A program made the position numbers and the translations under genes. DNA of 64,000 bases from Clostridiales bacterium (GTDB taxonomy: Bacteria; Bacillota; Clostridia; Oscillospirales; Oscillospiraceae): contig JAJQCW010000068.1 of NCBI GenBank assembly GCA_021202515.1, forward strand, positions 26,489 to 90,488. Reading direction: 5' to 3'. The notes below the pieces were generated by a model. The model worked only from the letters and a program-made list of their open reading frames with translations, did no database searches and was not told where the DNA came from. Each line of letters begins with the position of its first letter. The first letter of the stretch is position 1. This document shows positions 7,961 to 16,414 of the stretch, piece by piece.

Positions 7961-8180
7961 CTTGGCTATTTCTTTGAATCAGCTTTAACAGTAATTCCGG
8001 CGAACCCCCCTCCACCACACTTCGCATGGGCGGCGAGGGAAATAATGTTTGATGTCTTTCCAGCAAAGTACAGGTTTTCCGCGGAGAACTACCCTTCGGC
8101 AACTGATCGCCCCTCTTGCCTCCCCTGAAAGGGGAGGCAGGCCGCCGCCTTTAGGCGGTGGCGGAGGGGTTCCCCCCGCG
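7961..8180. repeat. MITE-like repeat, composite copy 2
   Basis: TTGGCTATTTCTTTGAATCAG at 7962 matches the family terminal repeat. It is followed by a CCCCTCCACCA...TTCGCATGG remnant and, at 8107-8173, a full core with the CCGCCGCCTTTAGGCGG hairpin. Two copies may be nested or recombined here. It fills the gap between the small membrane protein and the TraX-like gene. Confidence 0.55.
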
Positions 8181-8187
8181 CCTCCGC

Positions 8188-9000
8188 TCAGAGCCGCAGC
8201 GTATACCAGCCGTTCCCAAACAAAACGATGAAAATGAGCACTAAAACCCCCAAATGCAGGGGATAATAGGCGTAGAAGAACCACTGCCCCCACTTGCCAC
8301 CGGGATTCGGACCCCGCTGGCCGTTGTAGAGCAGGATGGGCACCATCGCCACAACGCCCCAAATTTCAATGCCGCCAAAGTACACCGTCAGTTCCACCAA
8401 CACGGCGATACACAGGCAAACGGGCCGCTTGCGGAAAAAGTAGAACAGCAAAATCAGCAGCACACCGCCGCCGGAATAATCCGTACAGCAGAAATCCGCC
8501 AACCAGATGCCCGCCCAGCAGAACGCCAGGATCAACACTCCCGTCAACGCCATCTGTACCAGGGTCAAAGGCGGCTGTTCCCCCTCCTGCGCTTCCGCCG
8601 GGGCCTTCTGCCCCCGGTTCCACAGGGCCAGCACCCAACCCCGGCTGTGGTCCACCAAATAAACCGTCACCAGGCCGATGGCAAGGGTGAGCATGACGTT
8701 TTGGCTGTACCAGCTGGGCCAAAAGCCGTCAACGGCCAGGTCAAAGGGGATATCCGACACCACCGCCGCAAGGAGCAGCCGGAGGGTGTACTTCCTGACG
8801 CTGTGGGTGTGGAAATAGCCCTCCACCAGCAAAAAGCAGTAGATGGGGAAGGCGATGCGCCCGATGATGCGCATGGGCCAATAAGGTGCGTCACCGACCA
8901 GCAGCACCATAGCGATGTGGTCGATGGTCATGGTGACGAGGGCGATGAGCTTAAGGGTGAAACCATTGATGCACTTCCGGCTTTGTAGGGCTGCTGCCAT
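8188..9000 (-). CDS. TraX-family membrane protein
   Basis: About 270 residues with eight or nine hydrophobic segments. The start of the mature protein (INGFTLKLIALVTMTIDHIA) and GRIAFPIYCFLLVEGY are hallmarks of TraX-like proteins, membrane acyltransferase relatives first known from pilin acetylation in F plasmids. In Firmicutes chromosomes the substrate is unknown. The ORF-track start at 9087 is rejected: a TATATT -10 box lies at 9034-9039, downstream of it, and the ATG at 9000 has GGAGAGG before it. It diverges from pflB. Confidence 0.8.
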   Translation of the reverse strand: MAAALQSRKCINGFTLKLIALVTMTIDHIAMVLLVGDAPYWPMRIIGRIAFPIYCFLLVEGYFHTHSVRKYTLRLLLAAVVSDIPFDLAVDGFWPSWYSQNVMLTLAIGLVTVYLVDHSRGWVLALWNRGQKAPAEAQEGEQPPLTLVQMALTGVLILAFCWAGIWLADFCCTDYSGGGVLLILLFYFFRKRPVCLCIAVLVELTVYFGGIEIWGVVAMVPILLYNGQRGPNPGGKWGQWFFYAYYPLHLGVLVLIFIVLFGNGWYTLRL

Positions 9001-9152
9001 GGCGACCTCTCCATTCACGATTGAACTAGCACTAATATAACACTTCTGCCGCCGCCGCGCAAGCCCTTTTCGCCCTGCTTTTTCCAATTATCCATAGATA
9101 TTTTCTTTTGAATTGGCTCAACCAATTTATCTGTTCTATAAAACGCTTAACT

Positions 9153-9168
9153 TTCGGTATTTACCGAA
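9153..9168. promoter_or_regulatory. Palindrome upstream of the pflB promoter
   Basis: TTCGGTA-TT-TACCGAA is a perfect 7-bp inverted repeat whose edge is 30 bp upstream of the -35 box, a suitable place for an activator. No regulator is identified. Confidence 0.4.
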
Positions 9169-9198
9169 TATTTTCCTGTGAAATTCTTTGATAAATTC

Positions 9199-9227
9199 TT
9201 GACAATCTCGTAGAGGTATGCTATATT
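9199..9227 (+). promoter_or_regulatory. pflB promoter
   Basis: TTGACA (9199-9204) and TATATT (9222-9227) are 17 bp apart, a near-consensus housekeeping promoter. Transcription should start near 9234, giving a 5' untranslated region of about 215 bases. Confidence 0.8.
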
Positions 9228-9232
9228 CACCT

Positions 9233-9448
9233 TGACCGGCGAAGCGGAAAAGCACCCTATCCCCCTGTTTTTTCAAAAACCGGTCATCCGTTTCCAGCAT
9301 AGTTAGTTTTTGCTAACTCAACTTTCGGAAATGTCGCTCACAGAATATCAGGGCGGCACACCGAGAACTTTAGCACCCCCTGCGCAAAAGCCCTGTTTTC
9401 CTGTCACATTCATCCTATTTCGTTACAATCATCAAAAGGAGTGTTAAA
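9233..9448 (+). promoter_or_regulatory. Long 5' untranslated region of pflB
   Basis: The predicted transcript begins with TGACCGG, which can pair perfectly with CCGGTCA at 9280-9286. A second hairpin GTTAG-TTTTT-CTAAC lies near 9302-9317. No ORF of note is present. The conserved words of the ZTP (pfl) riboswitch were not found. A stability or regulatory role is inferred. Confidence 0.4.
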
Positions 9449-11701
9449 ATGACTGATTTCAAACAGTGGGAAGGCTTTGAAGGCCGCATTTGGAAGGAAG
9501 AGGTCAACGTCCGCGACTTCATCCAGAAGAACTACGTCCCCTACGACGGCGACGAGGCGTTCCTCGCCGACCCCACCGAAGCCACCGACAAGCTCTGGGG
9601 CGCGCTCCAGAAGCTCCAGAAGGCCGAGCGCGCCAAGGGCGGCGTGCTGGACTGCGAGACCGAGGTGGTCTCCGGCCTGACCGCCTACGGCCCCGGCTAT
9701 ATCGACGAGTCCCTGAAGGACCTGGAGCAGGTGGTTGGCATCCAGACCGACAAGCCCCTGAAACGGGCCTTCATGCCCTACGGCGGCATCAAGATGGCGG
9801 TCCAGGCCGCCGAGACCTACGGCTACACCGTCAACCCGGAGCTGAAAAAAATCTTCACCCAGTATATGACCACCCACAACGACGCGGTTTTCTCCGCCTA
9901 CACCCCGGAAATGCGCGCCGCCCGGAAAACCCATGTTGTCACCGGCCTGCCCGACACCTACGGCCGGGGCCGCATCGTGGGCGACTACCGCCGCATCGCC
10001 CTCTACGGCATTGACTACCTCATCAAAGAGAAGGAGCGGGACAAGCTGAACTGCGGCTGCGGCAACATGTACGACGAGGTCATCCGCCTGCGGGAGGAAA
10101 TTCAGAAGCAGATCAACGCCCTGAAGGGCATGAAGGAGATGGCCAAGCTCTACGGCTTCGACATCTCCCAGCCCGCCGCCAACGCCAAAGAAGCCTGCCA
10201 GTGGCTGTACTTCGGCTATCTGGCCGCCGTCAAGACCCAGAACGGCGCGGCCATGAGCGTGGGCCGCATCTCCACCTTCCTGGACATCTACTTTGAGCGG
10301 GATCTGAAAAACGGCGTGCTCACCGAGACCGAGGCCCAGGAGATCATCGACCATATGACTATGAAGTTCCGCATGGTCAAGTTCGCCCGTATCCCCTCCT
10401 ACAACCAGCTCTTCTCCGGCGACCCCACCTGGGCCACCCTGGAGGTGGGCGGCATCGGCATGGACGGCCGCAGCATGGTCACCAAGACCGACTACCGCTT
10501 CCTGCACACCCTGGAGAACATGGGCCCCTCCCCGGAACCCAACCTGACGGTGCTCTATTCCTCCCATCTGAATGAGAATTTCAAGCGGTACGCCGCTAAA
10601 ATCTCCGTCAACACCAGCTCCATCCAGTACGAGAACGATGACGTGATGAAACCGGTGTGGGGCGACGACTACTCCATCTGCTGTTGCGTCTCCGCCACCC
10701 AGACCGGCAAGGAGATTCAGTTCTTTGGCGCCCGTGCCAACCTGGGCAAGACCCTGCTCTACGCCATCAACGGCGGCTTCGACGAGAAGCACCGCATCCA
10801 GGTCGGCCCCAAGACCGCGCCCATCACCAGCGAGTACCTGGACTATGACGAGGTCATCGAAAAATACGAGTTCTGGCTGGACTGGCTTGCGGACATCTAC
10901 GTCAACGTGCTGAACCTTATCCACTATATGCACGACAAGTATTACTACGAGGCCAGCCAGATGGCCCTTATCGACACCGACGTGCGCCGCACCTTCGCCA
11001 CCGGCATCGCCGGGTTCTCCCACGTCATCGACTCCCTCAGCGCCATCAAGTATGCCAAGGTGAAGGTCATCCGGGACGAGGACGGCATCTCCAAGGACTT
11101 CGAAATTGAAGGCGACTTCCCCAAGTACGGCAACGACGACGACCGGGCCGACGAGATCGGCATCTGGGTGCTGAAAACCTTCCTGGAGAAGATCAAGCGC
11201 CGCCACACCTACCGGGACAGCGAGCCCACCACCTCCATCCTGACCATCACCTCCAACGTGGTCTATGGCGAGGCCACCGGCGCAATGCCCAACGGCCGCG
11301 CCGCCTACACCCCCTTCGCCCCCGGCGCTTCGCCCTCCTACGGCGCGGAGGAGAACGGCCTGCTGGCCTCCCTGAACAGCGTCGCCAAAATCCCCTATCA
11401 CTGGTCCCTGGACGGCATCTCCAACACCCAGACCATCAACCCCGACGCGCTGGGCCACTCCGCCCAGGAGCGCACCGGCAACCTGGTACAGGTGCTGGAC
11501 GGCTACTTTGACCAGGGCGCTCACCACCTGAACGTCAACGTCTTTGGCAAGGAAAAACTGCTGGACGCTATGGAGCACCCAGAGAAGGAGGAGTACGCCA
11601 ACTTCACCATCCGCGTCTCCGGCTACGCCGTCAAGTTCATCGACCTGACCCGCAAGCAGCAGTTGGACGTCATCGCCCGGACCTGCCACGGTTCGCTGTA
11701 A
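9449..11701 (+). CDS. pflB: Pyruvate formate-lyase (formate C-acetyltransferase)
   Basis: A 750-residue glycyl-radical enzyme that splits pyruvate with CoA into acetyl-CoA and formate in anaerobic cytoplasm. The catalytic Cys pair lies at C412-C413 within [12 protein letters not shown]. The radical Gly is G725 in RVSGYAVKF near the C-terminus, 26 residues from the end as in true PFLs. Length and both motifs match PFL rather than diol dehydratase or choline lyase relatives. The ATG at 9449 follows AAAAGGAG. Its activase gene lies downstream, separated by a MITE-like repeat. Confidence 0.97.
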   Translation: MTDFKQWEGFEGRIWKEEVNVRDFIQKNYVPYDGDEAFLADPTEATDKLWGALQKLQKAERAKGGVLDCETEVVSGLTAYGPGYIDESLKDLEQVVGIQTDKPLKRAFMPYGGIKMAVQAAETYGYTVNPELKKIFTQYMTTHNDAVFSAYTPEMRAARKTHVVTGLPDTYGRGRIVGDYRRIALYGIDYLIKEKERDKLNCGCGNMYDEVIRLREEIQKQINALKGMKEMAKLYGFDISQPAANAKEACQWLYFGYLAAVKTQNGAAMSVGRISTFLDIYFERDLKNGVLTETEAQEIIDHMTMKFRMVKFARIPSYNQLFSGDPTWATLEVGGIGMDGRSMVTKTDYRFLHTLENMGPSPEPNLTVLYSSHLNENFKRYAAKISVNTSSIQYENDDVMKPVWGDDYSICCCVSATQTGKEIQFFGARANLGKTLLYAINGGFDEKHRIQVGPKTAPITSEYLDYDEVIEKYEFWLDWLADIYVNVLNLIHYMHDKYYYEASQMALIDTDVRRTFATGIAGFSHVIDSLSAIKYAKVKVIRDEDGISKDFEIEGDFPKYGNDDDRADEIGIWVLKTFLEKIKRRHTYRDSEPTTSILTITSNVVYGEATGAMPNGRAAYTPFAPGASPSYGAEENGLLASLNSVAKIPYHWSLDGISNTQTINPDALGHSAQERTGNLVQVLDGYFDQGAHHLNVNVFGKEKLLDAMEHPEKEEYANFTIRVSGYAVKFIDLTRKQQLDVIARTCHGSL

Positions 11702-11738
11702 GATTATTTGAGTATCCCCGCTTACGTTCTTTGCTCAA

Positions 11739-11857
11739 AACCCTTCCGTCGCGGCTTGCGCCGCGCCGCCTCCCCTTTCAGGGGAGGTGGACCATGCGAA
11801 GCATGGTGGAGGGGTTTTCGCCCAAAATCACCGACACGGCTGATTCAGAGGAATATA
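11739..11857. repeat. MITE-like repeat, copy 3, between pflB and pflA
   Basis: AACCCTTCCGTCGCGG...CCTCCCCTTTCAGGGGAGG...GGAGGGGTTTT with two internal cassettes, CGCGGCTTGCGCCGCG and CCATGCGAAGCATGG, ending in the right terminal repeat CGGCTGATTCAGAGGAATAT. It separates two genes that would otherwise form an operon. Confidence 0.65.
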
Positions 11858-11930
11858 CAACAGATTACACCCCCCGCAGAGGTGCATTTCGCGCCTCTGC
11901 GCCTATCTATTTTTGAGAGGAATCCTTTCT

Positions 11931-12680
11931 ATGGCAATCGACCCGCAAACCATCGGTCACGTTCACTCGTTAGAAACCTTCGGCCTGGTAGACGGCCCCG
12001 GCGTGCGTTTTGTGGTCTTTTTGCAGGGCTGCCGGATGCGCTGCCAGTACTGCCACAACCCGGAGACCTGGGCCGCCAGTGGCGGCACGGAGTGGACGGC
12101 ACAGGCGCTATTCCAGCGGGTGTGGCGTTACCGGAACTACTGGGGCAAACAGGGAGGCGTCACCGTCAGCGGCGGCGAGCCGCTGCTGCAACTGGACTTT
12201 CTCACCGCGTTTTTCACCCTGGCAAAAGAAAAAGAGGTCCACACGGTACTGGACACCGCAGGGAACCCTTTCACCAGAGAGGAACCGTTTTTCAGCCGGT
12301 TCCAGCGATTGATGGAGGTCACAGACCTGGTCATGCTGGACCTGAAACACACCGACCCCGCCGCTCACAAATCTCTGACCGGCTGGGACAACGGCAACAT
12401 CCTGGACATGGCCCGGTATCTCTCCGACGCCGGCAAGCCCATGTGGGTGCGGCGGGTGCTGGTGCCCGGCCTGACCGACGAGGCGGCAGAACTGTCCCGG
12501 CTCAAAGCCTTCCTGGACAGCCTGCACAACGTAGAGCGGGTGGAAATTTTGCCCTACCACACCCTGGGCGCCTTCAAGTGGGACAACCTGGGTATCCCCT
12601 ACCCGCTGGAGGGCGTTCCCACCCCCACCGGGGAACAGGTGGCTCAGGCGGAGGCGCTGTTGGGCATCCCAAAGAACTGA
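11931..12680 (+). CDS. pflA: Pyruvate formate-lyase-activating enzyme
   Basis: A 249-residue radical-SAM enzyme that installs the glycyl radical on PFL. The cluster motif is GCRMRCQYCHNPETW near residue 30 (CxxxCxxC), and the SAM-contact motif VSGGEPLLQ lies near residue 78. It lacks the extra ferredoxin-like insert of other glycyl-radical activases. The ORF-track start is a TTG at 11913; the ATG at 11931 after GAGAGGA gives a standard length. Transcription may come through from pflB across the repeat. Confidence 0.95.
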   Translation: MAIDPQTIGHVHSLETFGLVDGPGVRFVVFLQGCRMRCQYCHNPETWAASGGTEWTAQALFQRVWRYRNYWGKQGGVTVSGGEPLLQLDFLTAFFTLAKEKEVHTVLDTAGNPFTREEPFFSRFQRLMEVTDLVMLDLKHTDPAAHKSLTGWDNGNILDMARYLSDAGKPMWVRRVLVPGLTDEAAELSRLKAFLDSLHNVERVEILPYHTLGAFKWDNLGIPYPLEGVPTPTGEQVAQAEALLGIPKN

Positions 12681-12706
12681 CCCGCCGAACCTTCCCATGG
12701 AACGCA

Positions 12707-12742
12707 GAAACCCCCATCCGCTGTGGATGGGGGTCATTTCTG
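12707..12742. terminator. Terminator between pflA and the convergent sensor kinase
   Basis: CCCCCATCC and GGATGGGGG form a 9-bp stem with a 5-base loop, flanked by GAAA and TTTC that extend it. It lies 27 bases after the pflA stop codon and could serve both converging genes. Confidence 0.7.
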
Positions 12743-12755
12743 TTCCGGATGGGCA

Positions 12756-13835
12756 TTAAAACACCGTCTCCTGCCCGTAGCACCGGGCGGGCAGCACGCC
12801 GCTCAGCTCGGTGAGGACCTGGTTGTAGTTCTGGGTCGGGTCGAAGATGCTCTCGTCCCGGAGCAGGTCGCGCTGGGAGGGTGGACACAGCGGCAGGGAC
12901 AGGGTGACTGCCGTCCCCGCCCCGGCGGGGGCCAGCAGCAGCGTCCCGCCGAAGAAGTGGGCGATCCGGCGGCAGATGGGCAGACCCAGCCCGAAGCCCT
13001 CCGGCAAACCATCGGCCAGGAACCGGTCCGCCTCCGGCGCAAAGACCCGCTCCAGCTTCTCCGGGGGAATACCTCCGGCGCTGTCCGCCAGGGTCAGCAC
13101 CGCCCGGTCCCCCGCGACACGCAGGGTCAGCACCAGTTCGCCTTTTTGTCCCAGGGCGTTGGCGGTCAGGTTGTAGAGCAGTCTGCGCAGCAGGTACTCG
13201 TTGACCCACACCGTCGCGCTGGCCGCTTCCTCCCGGTAGACGAAGCGGCAGCCGATCTGCCGGAGCAGGTGGTCCAGGAGATGCTCCAGCTCCCGGCAAA
13301 ATCCCGCCAGCTCCAGAGGGGCGGAGGGGTAGAGGATGGCCAGGTCGTCGTCGCTCTGGCTGTAAAAATCCAAATCGTCCACCAGCCGGAGCAGCTTGTG
13401 CTGGCTGTGGTTCAGATAGGAGATCCACTTCTCGTTGCGGTGCTGCTCTGTCTCCACCAGGGTGTCTTGCAGCGTCTCGATGGAGGCGTTCAGCGGCCCC
13501 AACAGCCGCCGAAGCTGCACAGCCAACTCCCGCACCCGTTGCGTGGAAAATTTCCCATCCTCGGCCCGCTGGAACAGGCAGAGGGTGCCGTCGTCTCCCA
13601 GCCCCCGGCTGCGGACGGTCCAGCGCTCTCCGCCCATGGTCAGCTCCGCTAAAACGCCGTCCCCATCGGGCAGCCCGTCGGGCGCAGGCGCGCCCTCCGT
13701 CAACGGAACGGCGCAGGCGTGAAAAAGGGCCTGAGCCGCCGGATTCCAGTATTTGATTTTTTTGTCCTTTACCAGCAGCACCGGCTGGGATACACCATCA
13801 AAATAGGCGTTCCCAGACAAGGTAAACTCGCCCAT
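12756..13835 (-). CDS. PAS-domain sensor histidine kinase lacking the phospho-acceptor His
   Basis: About 359 residues. Residues 1-90 look like a PAS domain (VLLVKDKKIKYWNPAAQALF). The dimerisation helices contain LRRLLGPLNASIETL where HisKA kinases have HELRTPL, so the phospho-acceptor His is Arg. The ATPase domain keeps its N box (LLYNLTANAL), G1 (DSAGGIPPE) and G2 (GFGLGLPICRRI). There is no membrane span and no adjacent response regulator. The ORF-track start at 13985 lies inside a dispersed repeat; the ATG at 13835 follows GAGAAAGG. It may be a pseudo-kinase that binds ATP and modulates another kinase. Confidence 0.75.
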   Translation of the reverse strand: MGEFTLSGNAYFDGVSQPVLLVKDKKIKYWNPAAQALFHACAVPLTEGAPAPDGLPDGDGVLAELTMGGERWTVRSRGLGDDGTLCLFQRAEDGKFSTQRVRELAVQLRRLLGPLNASIETLQDTLVETEQHRNEKWISYLNHSQHKLLRLVDDLDFYSQSDDDLAILYPSAPLELAGFCRELEHLLDHLLRQIGCRFVYREEAASATVWVNEYLLRRLLYNLTANALGQKGELVLTLRVAGDRAVLTLADSAGGIPPEKLERVFAPEADRFLADGLPEGFGLGLPICRRIAHFFGGTLLLAPAGAGTAVTLSLPLCPPSQRDLLRDESIFDPTQNYNQVLTELSGVLPARCYGQETVF

Positions 13836-13951
13836 ACCTTTCTCCACTCTCCAACCTGATTGCAGTTTCCTTTTGAATGGAGCAACGCACCATTCGAGGC
13901 CGTCAAACCTACGGAACTTATTTTGAAATGCGCGAAAAACCTTTTGTATCT

Positions 13952-14020
13952 TGTAGGGGCGGCCCGTGGCCGCCCGGAGAGCCATCTTCTTTCCCAGGGC
14001 GGCCGAGGGCCGCCCCTACA
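13952..14020. repeat. 70-bp palindromic repeat, copy 1
   Basis: TGTAGGGGCGGCCCGTGG and its complement-like partner GGCCGAGGGCCGCCCCTACA flank about 25 unpaired bases. Each arm is also an internal palindrome (GGCGGCC...GGCCGCC). It lies in the 526-bp gap before the CoA-transferase and is translated in several spurious ORF-track entries. Confidence 0.75.
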
Positions 14021-14198
14021 AAGAAAGAAGGAAATAACACACAAGAAACAGACCGTTTTTCACGACCCCAGCAAAACGGATTTTCCACGCCACGCCGCCT
14101 TAGCTTGCCCCAAAAGGCGGCTGGCGCTTCCTTTTTCACTAGTATACCAAAACATGGCGCGGCAAACAAGAATTTTGTCGAAAAGTGTCAGCATAATT

Positions 14199-14216
14199 TT
14201 GTGAAAAAAATAACAA
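14199..14216. promoter_or_regulatory. Rex-like operator upstream of the CoA-transferase
   Basis: TTGTGAAAAAAATAACAA has the TTGTgA-N6-TaACAA form of binding sites for Rex, the NADH/NAD+-sensing repressor of fermentation genes in Gram-positive bacteria. It lies 8 bp upstream of the -35 box. Confidence 0.55.
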
Positions 14217-14224
14217 TGTCCCTC

Positions 14225-14253
14225 TTCCCATTTCACGCCGACTGCGTTATAAT
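14225..14253 (+). promoter_or_regulatory. Promoter of the CoA-transferase gene
   Basis: TTCCCA (14225-14230) and a consensus TATAAT (14248-14253) are 17 bp apart. The leader would be about 100 bases. Confidence 0.65.
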
Positions 14254-14361
14254 GGAATGGACGACAATGGGCCGCCCCAGTATCCTATGACGGGCCGGCC
14301 CCACCGGTCACCGGCGAACACAGAACAGGATTTCATATTCCATCAGCAGGAGGTTTCTCTT

Positions 14362-15702
14362 ATGGATTATCAGGCACTTTATCAGAGCAAGCTGACCACG
14401 GCGGACGAGGCGGTCAAGTGCGTCCGCAGCGGCGACTGGGTGGACTACGGCTGGACCGTCACCACCCCCGTGGCGCTGGACAAGGCCATGGCCAAACGCA
14501 TGGACCAGTTGGAGGACATCAACTTCCGGGGCGGCATCCTCATGTGGGAGCCGGAGATCTTCAAAATCGACGACCCCGCCAGCCGCCTGACCTGGAACAG
14601 TTGGCACATGGGCGGCATCGAGCGCAAGGCGGTCAACAAGGGCTTCGCCTTCTACGCCCCCATCCGTTACTCCGAGCTGCCCCGCTACAACCGGGAACTG
14701 GACTGCCCCAGCCGGGTGGCCATGTTCCAGGTCTCCCCCATGGATGAGCACGGTTATTTCAGCTTCGGCCCCAGCGCCTCCCACATGGCGGCGGTCTGCG
14801 AGCGGGCGGAGGTCATCATCGTGGAGGTCAACCAGAATATGCCCCGGTGCCTGGGCGGGTTCCAGGAGGGCATCCACATCTCTCAGGTCAGCATGGTAGT
14901 CGAGGGGGACAACCCTCCCATCGCTGAGATGGGCTCCGCCGCCGCCACCCCCGTGGACGAGGCCGTGGCAAAGCTCATCGTCAATGAGATCCCCAACGGG
15001 GCCTGTCTCCAGCTCGGTATCGGCGGTATGCCCAACGCCGTGGGTTCCCTCATCGCCAAGTCCGACTTGAAGGACCTGGGCGTTCACACCGAGATGTACG
15101 TGGACGGCTTTGTGGACATCGCCAAGGCGGGCAAGATCACCGGCGCACGGAAGCCCATCGACAAGGGCCGCCAGGTCTACGCCTTCGGCGCGGGCACCAA
15201 GAAGCTCTACGACTACCTGGACAACAACCCCACCTGTATGTCCGCCCCGGTGGATTACACCAACGACGTGCGCACCATTTCCGCCATCGACAACTTCATC
15301 AGCATCAACAACGCCGTGGACATCGACCTTTACGGCCAGGTGAACGCCGAGTCCGCCGGCATCAAGCCCATCTCCGGCGCGGGCGGACAGTTGGACTTCG
15401 TGCTGGGCGCGTACCTCTCCAAGGGCGGCAAGAGCTTCATCTGCATGTCTTCTACCTTCAAGAGCCGGGACGGGGTGCTGCACAGCCGCATCAAGCCCAC
15501 CCTGGACAACGGCTCCATCGTCACCGACACCCGCGCCAACACCATGTATGTGGTCACGGAATACGGCCTGGTCAATTTGAAGGGCCTGTCCTCCTGGCAG
15601 CGGGCCGAGGCGCTGATCTCCATCGCCCACCCCGACTTCCGGGACGAGCTGATCGCCAGCGCGGAGAAAATGCACATCTGGAAGCGCAGCAACCGCCGCT
15701 GA
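14362..15702 (+). CDS. but: Butyryl-CoA:acetate CoA-transferase-type enzyme
   Basis: A 446-residue member of the acetyl-CoA hydrolase/transferase family. The catalytic Glu is E244 in [11 protein letters not shown] and the oxyanion loop is [11 protein letters not shown]. The C-terminal stretch [19 protein letters not shown] is the form I associate with butyryl-CoA:acetate CoA-transferases of gut butyrate producers rather than 4-hydroxybutyrate enzymes, but the two cannot be separated with certainty by eye. The enzyme would release butyrate and regenerate acetyl-CoA. The start was moved from 14257 to the ATG after AGGAGG. Confidence 0.85.
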   Translation: MDYQALYQSKLTTADEAVKCVRSGDWVDYGWTVTTPVALDKAMAKRMDQLEDINFRGGILMWEPEIFKIDDPASRLTWNSWHMGGIERKAVNKGFAFYAPIRYSELPRYNRELDCPSRVAMFQVSPMDEHGYFSFGPSASHMAAVCERAEVIIVEVNQNMPRCLGGFQEGIHISQVSMVVEGDNPPIAEMGSAAATPVDEAVAKLIVNEIPNGACLQLGIGGMPNAVGSLIAKSDLKDLGVHTEMYVDGFVDIAKAGKITGARKPIDKGRQVYAFGAGTKKLYDYLDNNPTCMSAPVDYTNDVRTISAIDNFISINNAVDIDLYGQVNAESAGIKPISGAGGQLDFVLGAYLSKGGKSFICMSSTFKSRDGVLHSRIKPTLDNGSIVTDTRANTMYVVTEYGLVNLKGLSSWQRAEALISIAHPDFRDELIASAEKMHIWKRSNRR

Positions 15703-15721
15703 TGGTATCACATTGAGTTTT

Positions 15722-15753
15722 AAGGGGACGCGCCCGGCGCGTCCCCTTTTTGT
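15722..15753 (+). terminator. Terminator of the CoA-transferase gene
   Basis: AAGGGGACGCG and CGCGTCCCCTT form an 11-bp stem with a five-base loop and a following T tract, 20 bases after the stop codon. Confidence 0.88.
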
Positions 15754-15767
15754 GGGCTGTAAGACGC

Positions 15768-15870
15768 GAAACCCCTCCGCCACCGCCTAAAGGCGGTGGC
15801 CCTCCTCCCCTTTCAGGGCAGGGAGCGCAGCGGAAGTGCCGCTTGACGGCGGAGGCAAGAGGGGTAGACG
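15768..15870. repeat. MITE-like repeat, copy 4 (minus orientation)
   Basis: The core reads AACCCCTCCGCCACCGCC to GGAGGCAAGAGGGG and carries two cassettes in tandem: the CCGCCTAAAGGCGG hairpin and GGAAGTGCCGCTTGACGGCGG. The terminal repeats are not clear. The left-flank sequence GGTTACGGAAC matches the flank of copy 7 at 31400. Confidence 0.6.
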
Positions 15871-15910
15871 GTTACGGAACAACCGTTTTTAAGACAAACA
15901 TCTGCTTTGT

Positions 15911-15950
15911 TGACGGGAAATACACATCTGTCAATGTACATTTCCCGTCA
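15911..15950. promoter_or_regulatory. Large inverted repeat upstream of the proS promoter
   Basis: TGACGGGAAAT and ATTTCCCGTCA are perfect 11-bp complements separated by 18 bases that themselves contain ACA/TGT. The right arm ends 9 bp before the -35 box. No T tract follows, so it is more likely a protein site or cruciform than a terminator. Confidence 0.45.
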
Positions 15951-15959
15951 AACCGGCAG

Positions 15960-15988
15960 TTGACAGTTTATATGTTATGATATATAAT
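15960..15988 (+). promoter_or_regulatory. proS promoter (consensus)
   Basis: TTGACA (15960-15965) and TATAAT (15983-15988) with exactly 17 bp between them, upstream of the T-box leader. Confidence 0.88.
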
Positions 15989-16006
15989 ACAAATAAAATT
16001 TTGACA

Positions 16007-16364
16007 GGCTGTGACGAAGAACAGTAGGCGTTTTCCAGCGGCAAAGAGAGGGGCTGGACGGTGCGAGGCCCTCCAACGGGACGCCGAACCCACTTCTGAG
16101 CCACGCGGCACAGGGGCAGACCGCCCGGAAGCCGCGCCGGGCGCGCCCGTTACAGCGCGAGGGTAAAGAGCTTTATTGGTTTTCCTTTGTATCAGCCCAT
16201 TTGATGAGCTGCCAGCCAAAAGCCAGGCACTAACAGCTAAGAGCTAAAAAGCCGACAGGCTTTTACCCACAGAGGCTCTCACCGCGAGGCGGGGGCAAAC
16301 GCAAGGTGGTACCGCGGGACATTCGCTCCCGTCCTTCGAGGACGGCAGAGGATGTCCTATTTTG
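16007..16364 (+). promoter_or_regulatory. T-box leader (tRNA-Pro-sensing) of proS
   Basis: The stem I base pairs GGCTGTGACGAAG with CTTCTGAGCC. Its specifier side reads GAA-CCC-AC at 16086-16093, giving a proline codon. The T-box core AAGGTGGTACCGCG lies at 16303-16316. A long terminator stem (GGACAT...ATGTCC enclosing CCGTCC-TTCGA-GGACGG) ends in TATTTTG at about 16363. Uncharged tRNA-Pro would stabilise the antiterminator and switch on the synthetase. Confidence 0.92.
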
Positions 16365-16414
16365 TTACCGAAAACCCCGTATTTTCGGGGAACAGAGGAA
16401 AGGATGAACGAGAA

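Noticed and set aside
9171-9196. Rex site upstream of pflB
   Set aside because: TGTGAAATTCTTTGATAAA has only one good half-site.
9233-9448. ZTP (pfl) riboswitch in the pflB leader
   Set aside because: The class is named after pfl genes, but its conserved words were not found in this leader.
9410-11689. 759-residue minus-strand ORF
   Set aside because: Antisense of pflB. Long because GC-rich codons lack stops on the other strand.
11708-12814. 368-residue plus-strand ORF over pflA
   Set aside because: Starts in a MITE-like repeat with TTG and runs through pflA in the wrong frame.
13877-14290. 137-residue plus ORF spanning the 70-bp palindromic repeat
   Set aside because: Translated repeat with no ribosome site; similar peptides appear from every copy of the repeat.
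16183-16205. MITE-like left end inside the proS T-box leader
   Set aside because: TTGGTTTTCCTTTGTATCAGC resembles the terminal repeat, but no core or right end follows. Kept only as a remark.
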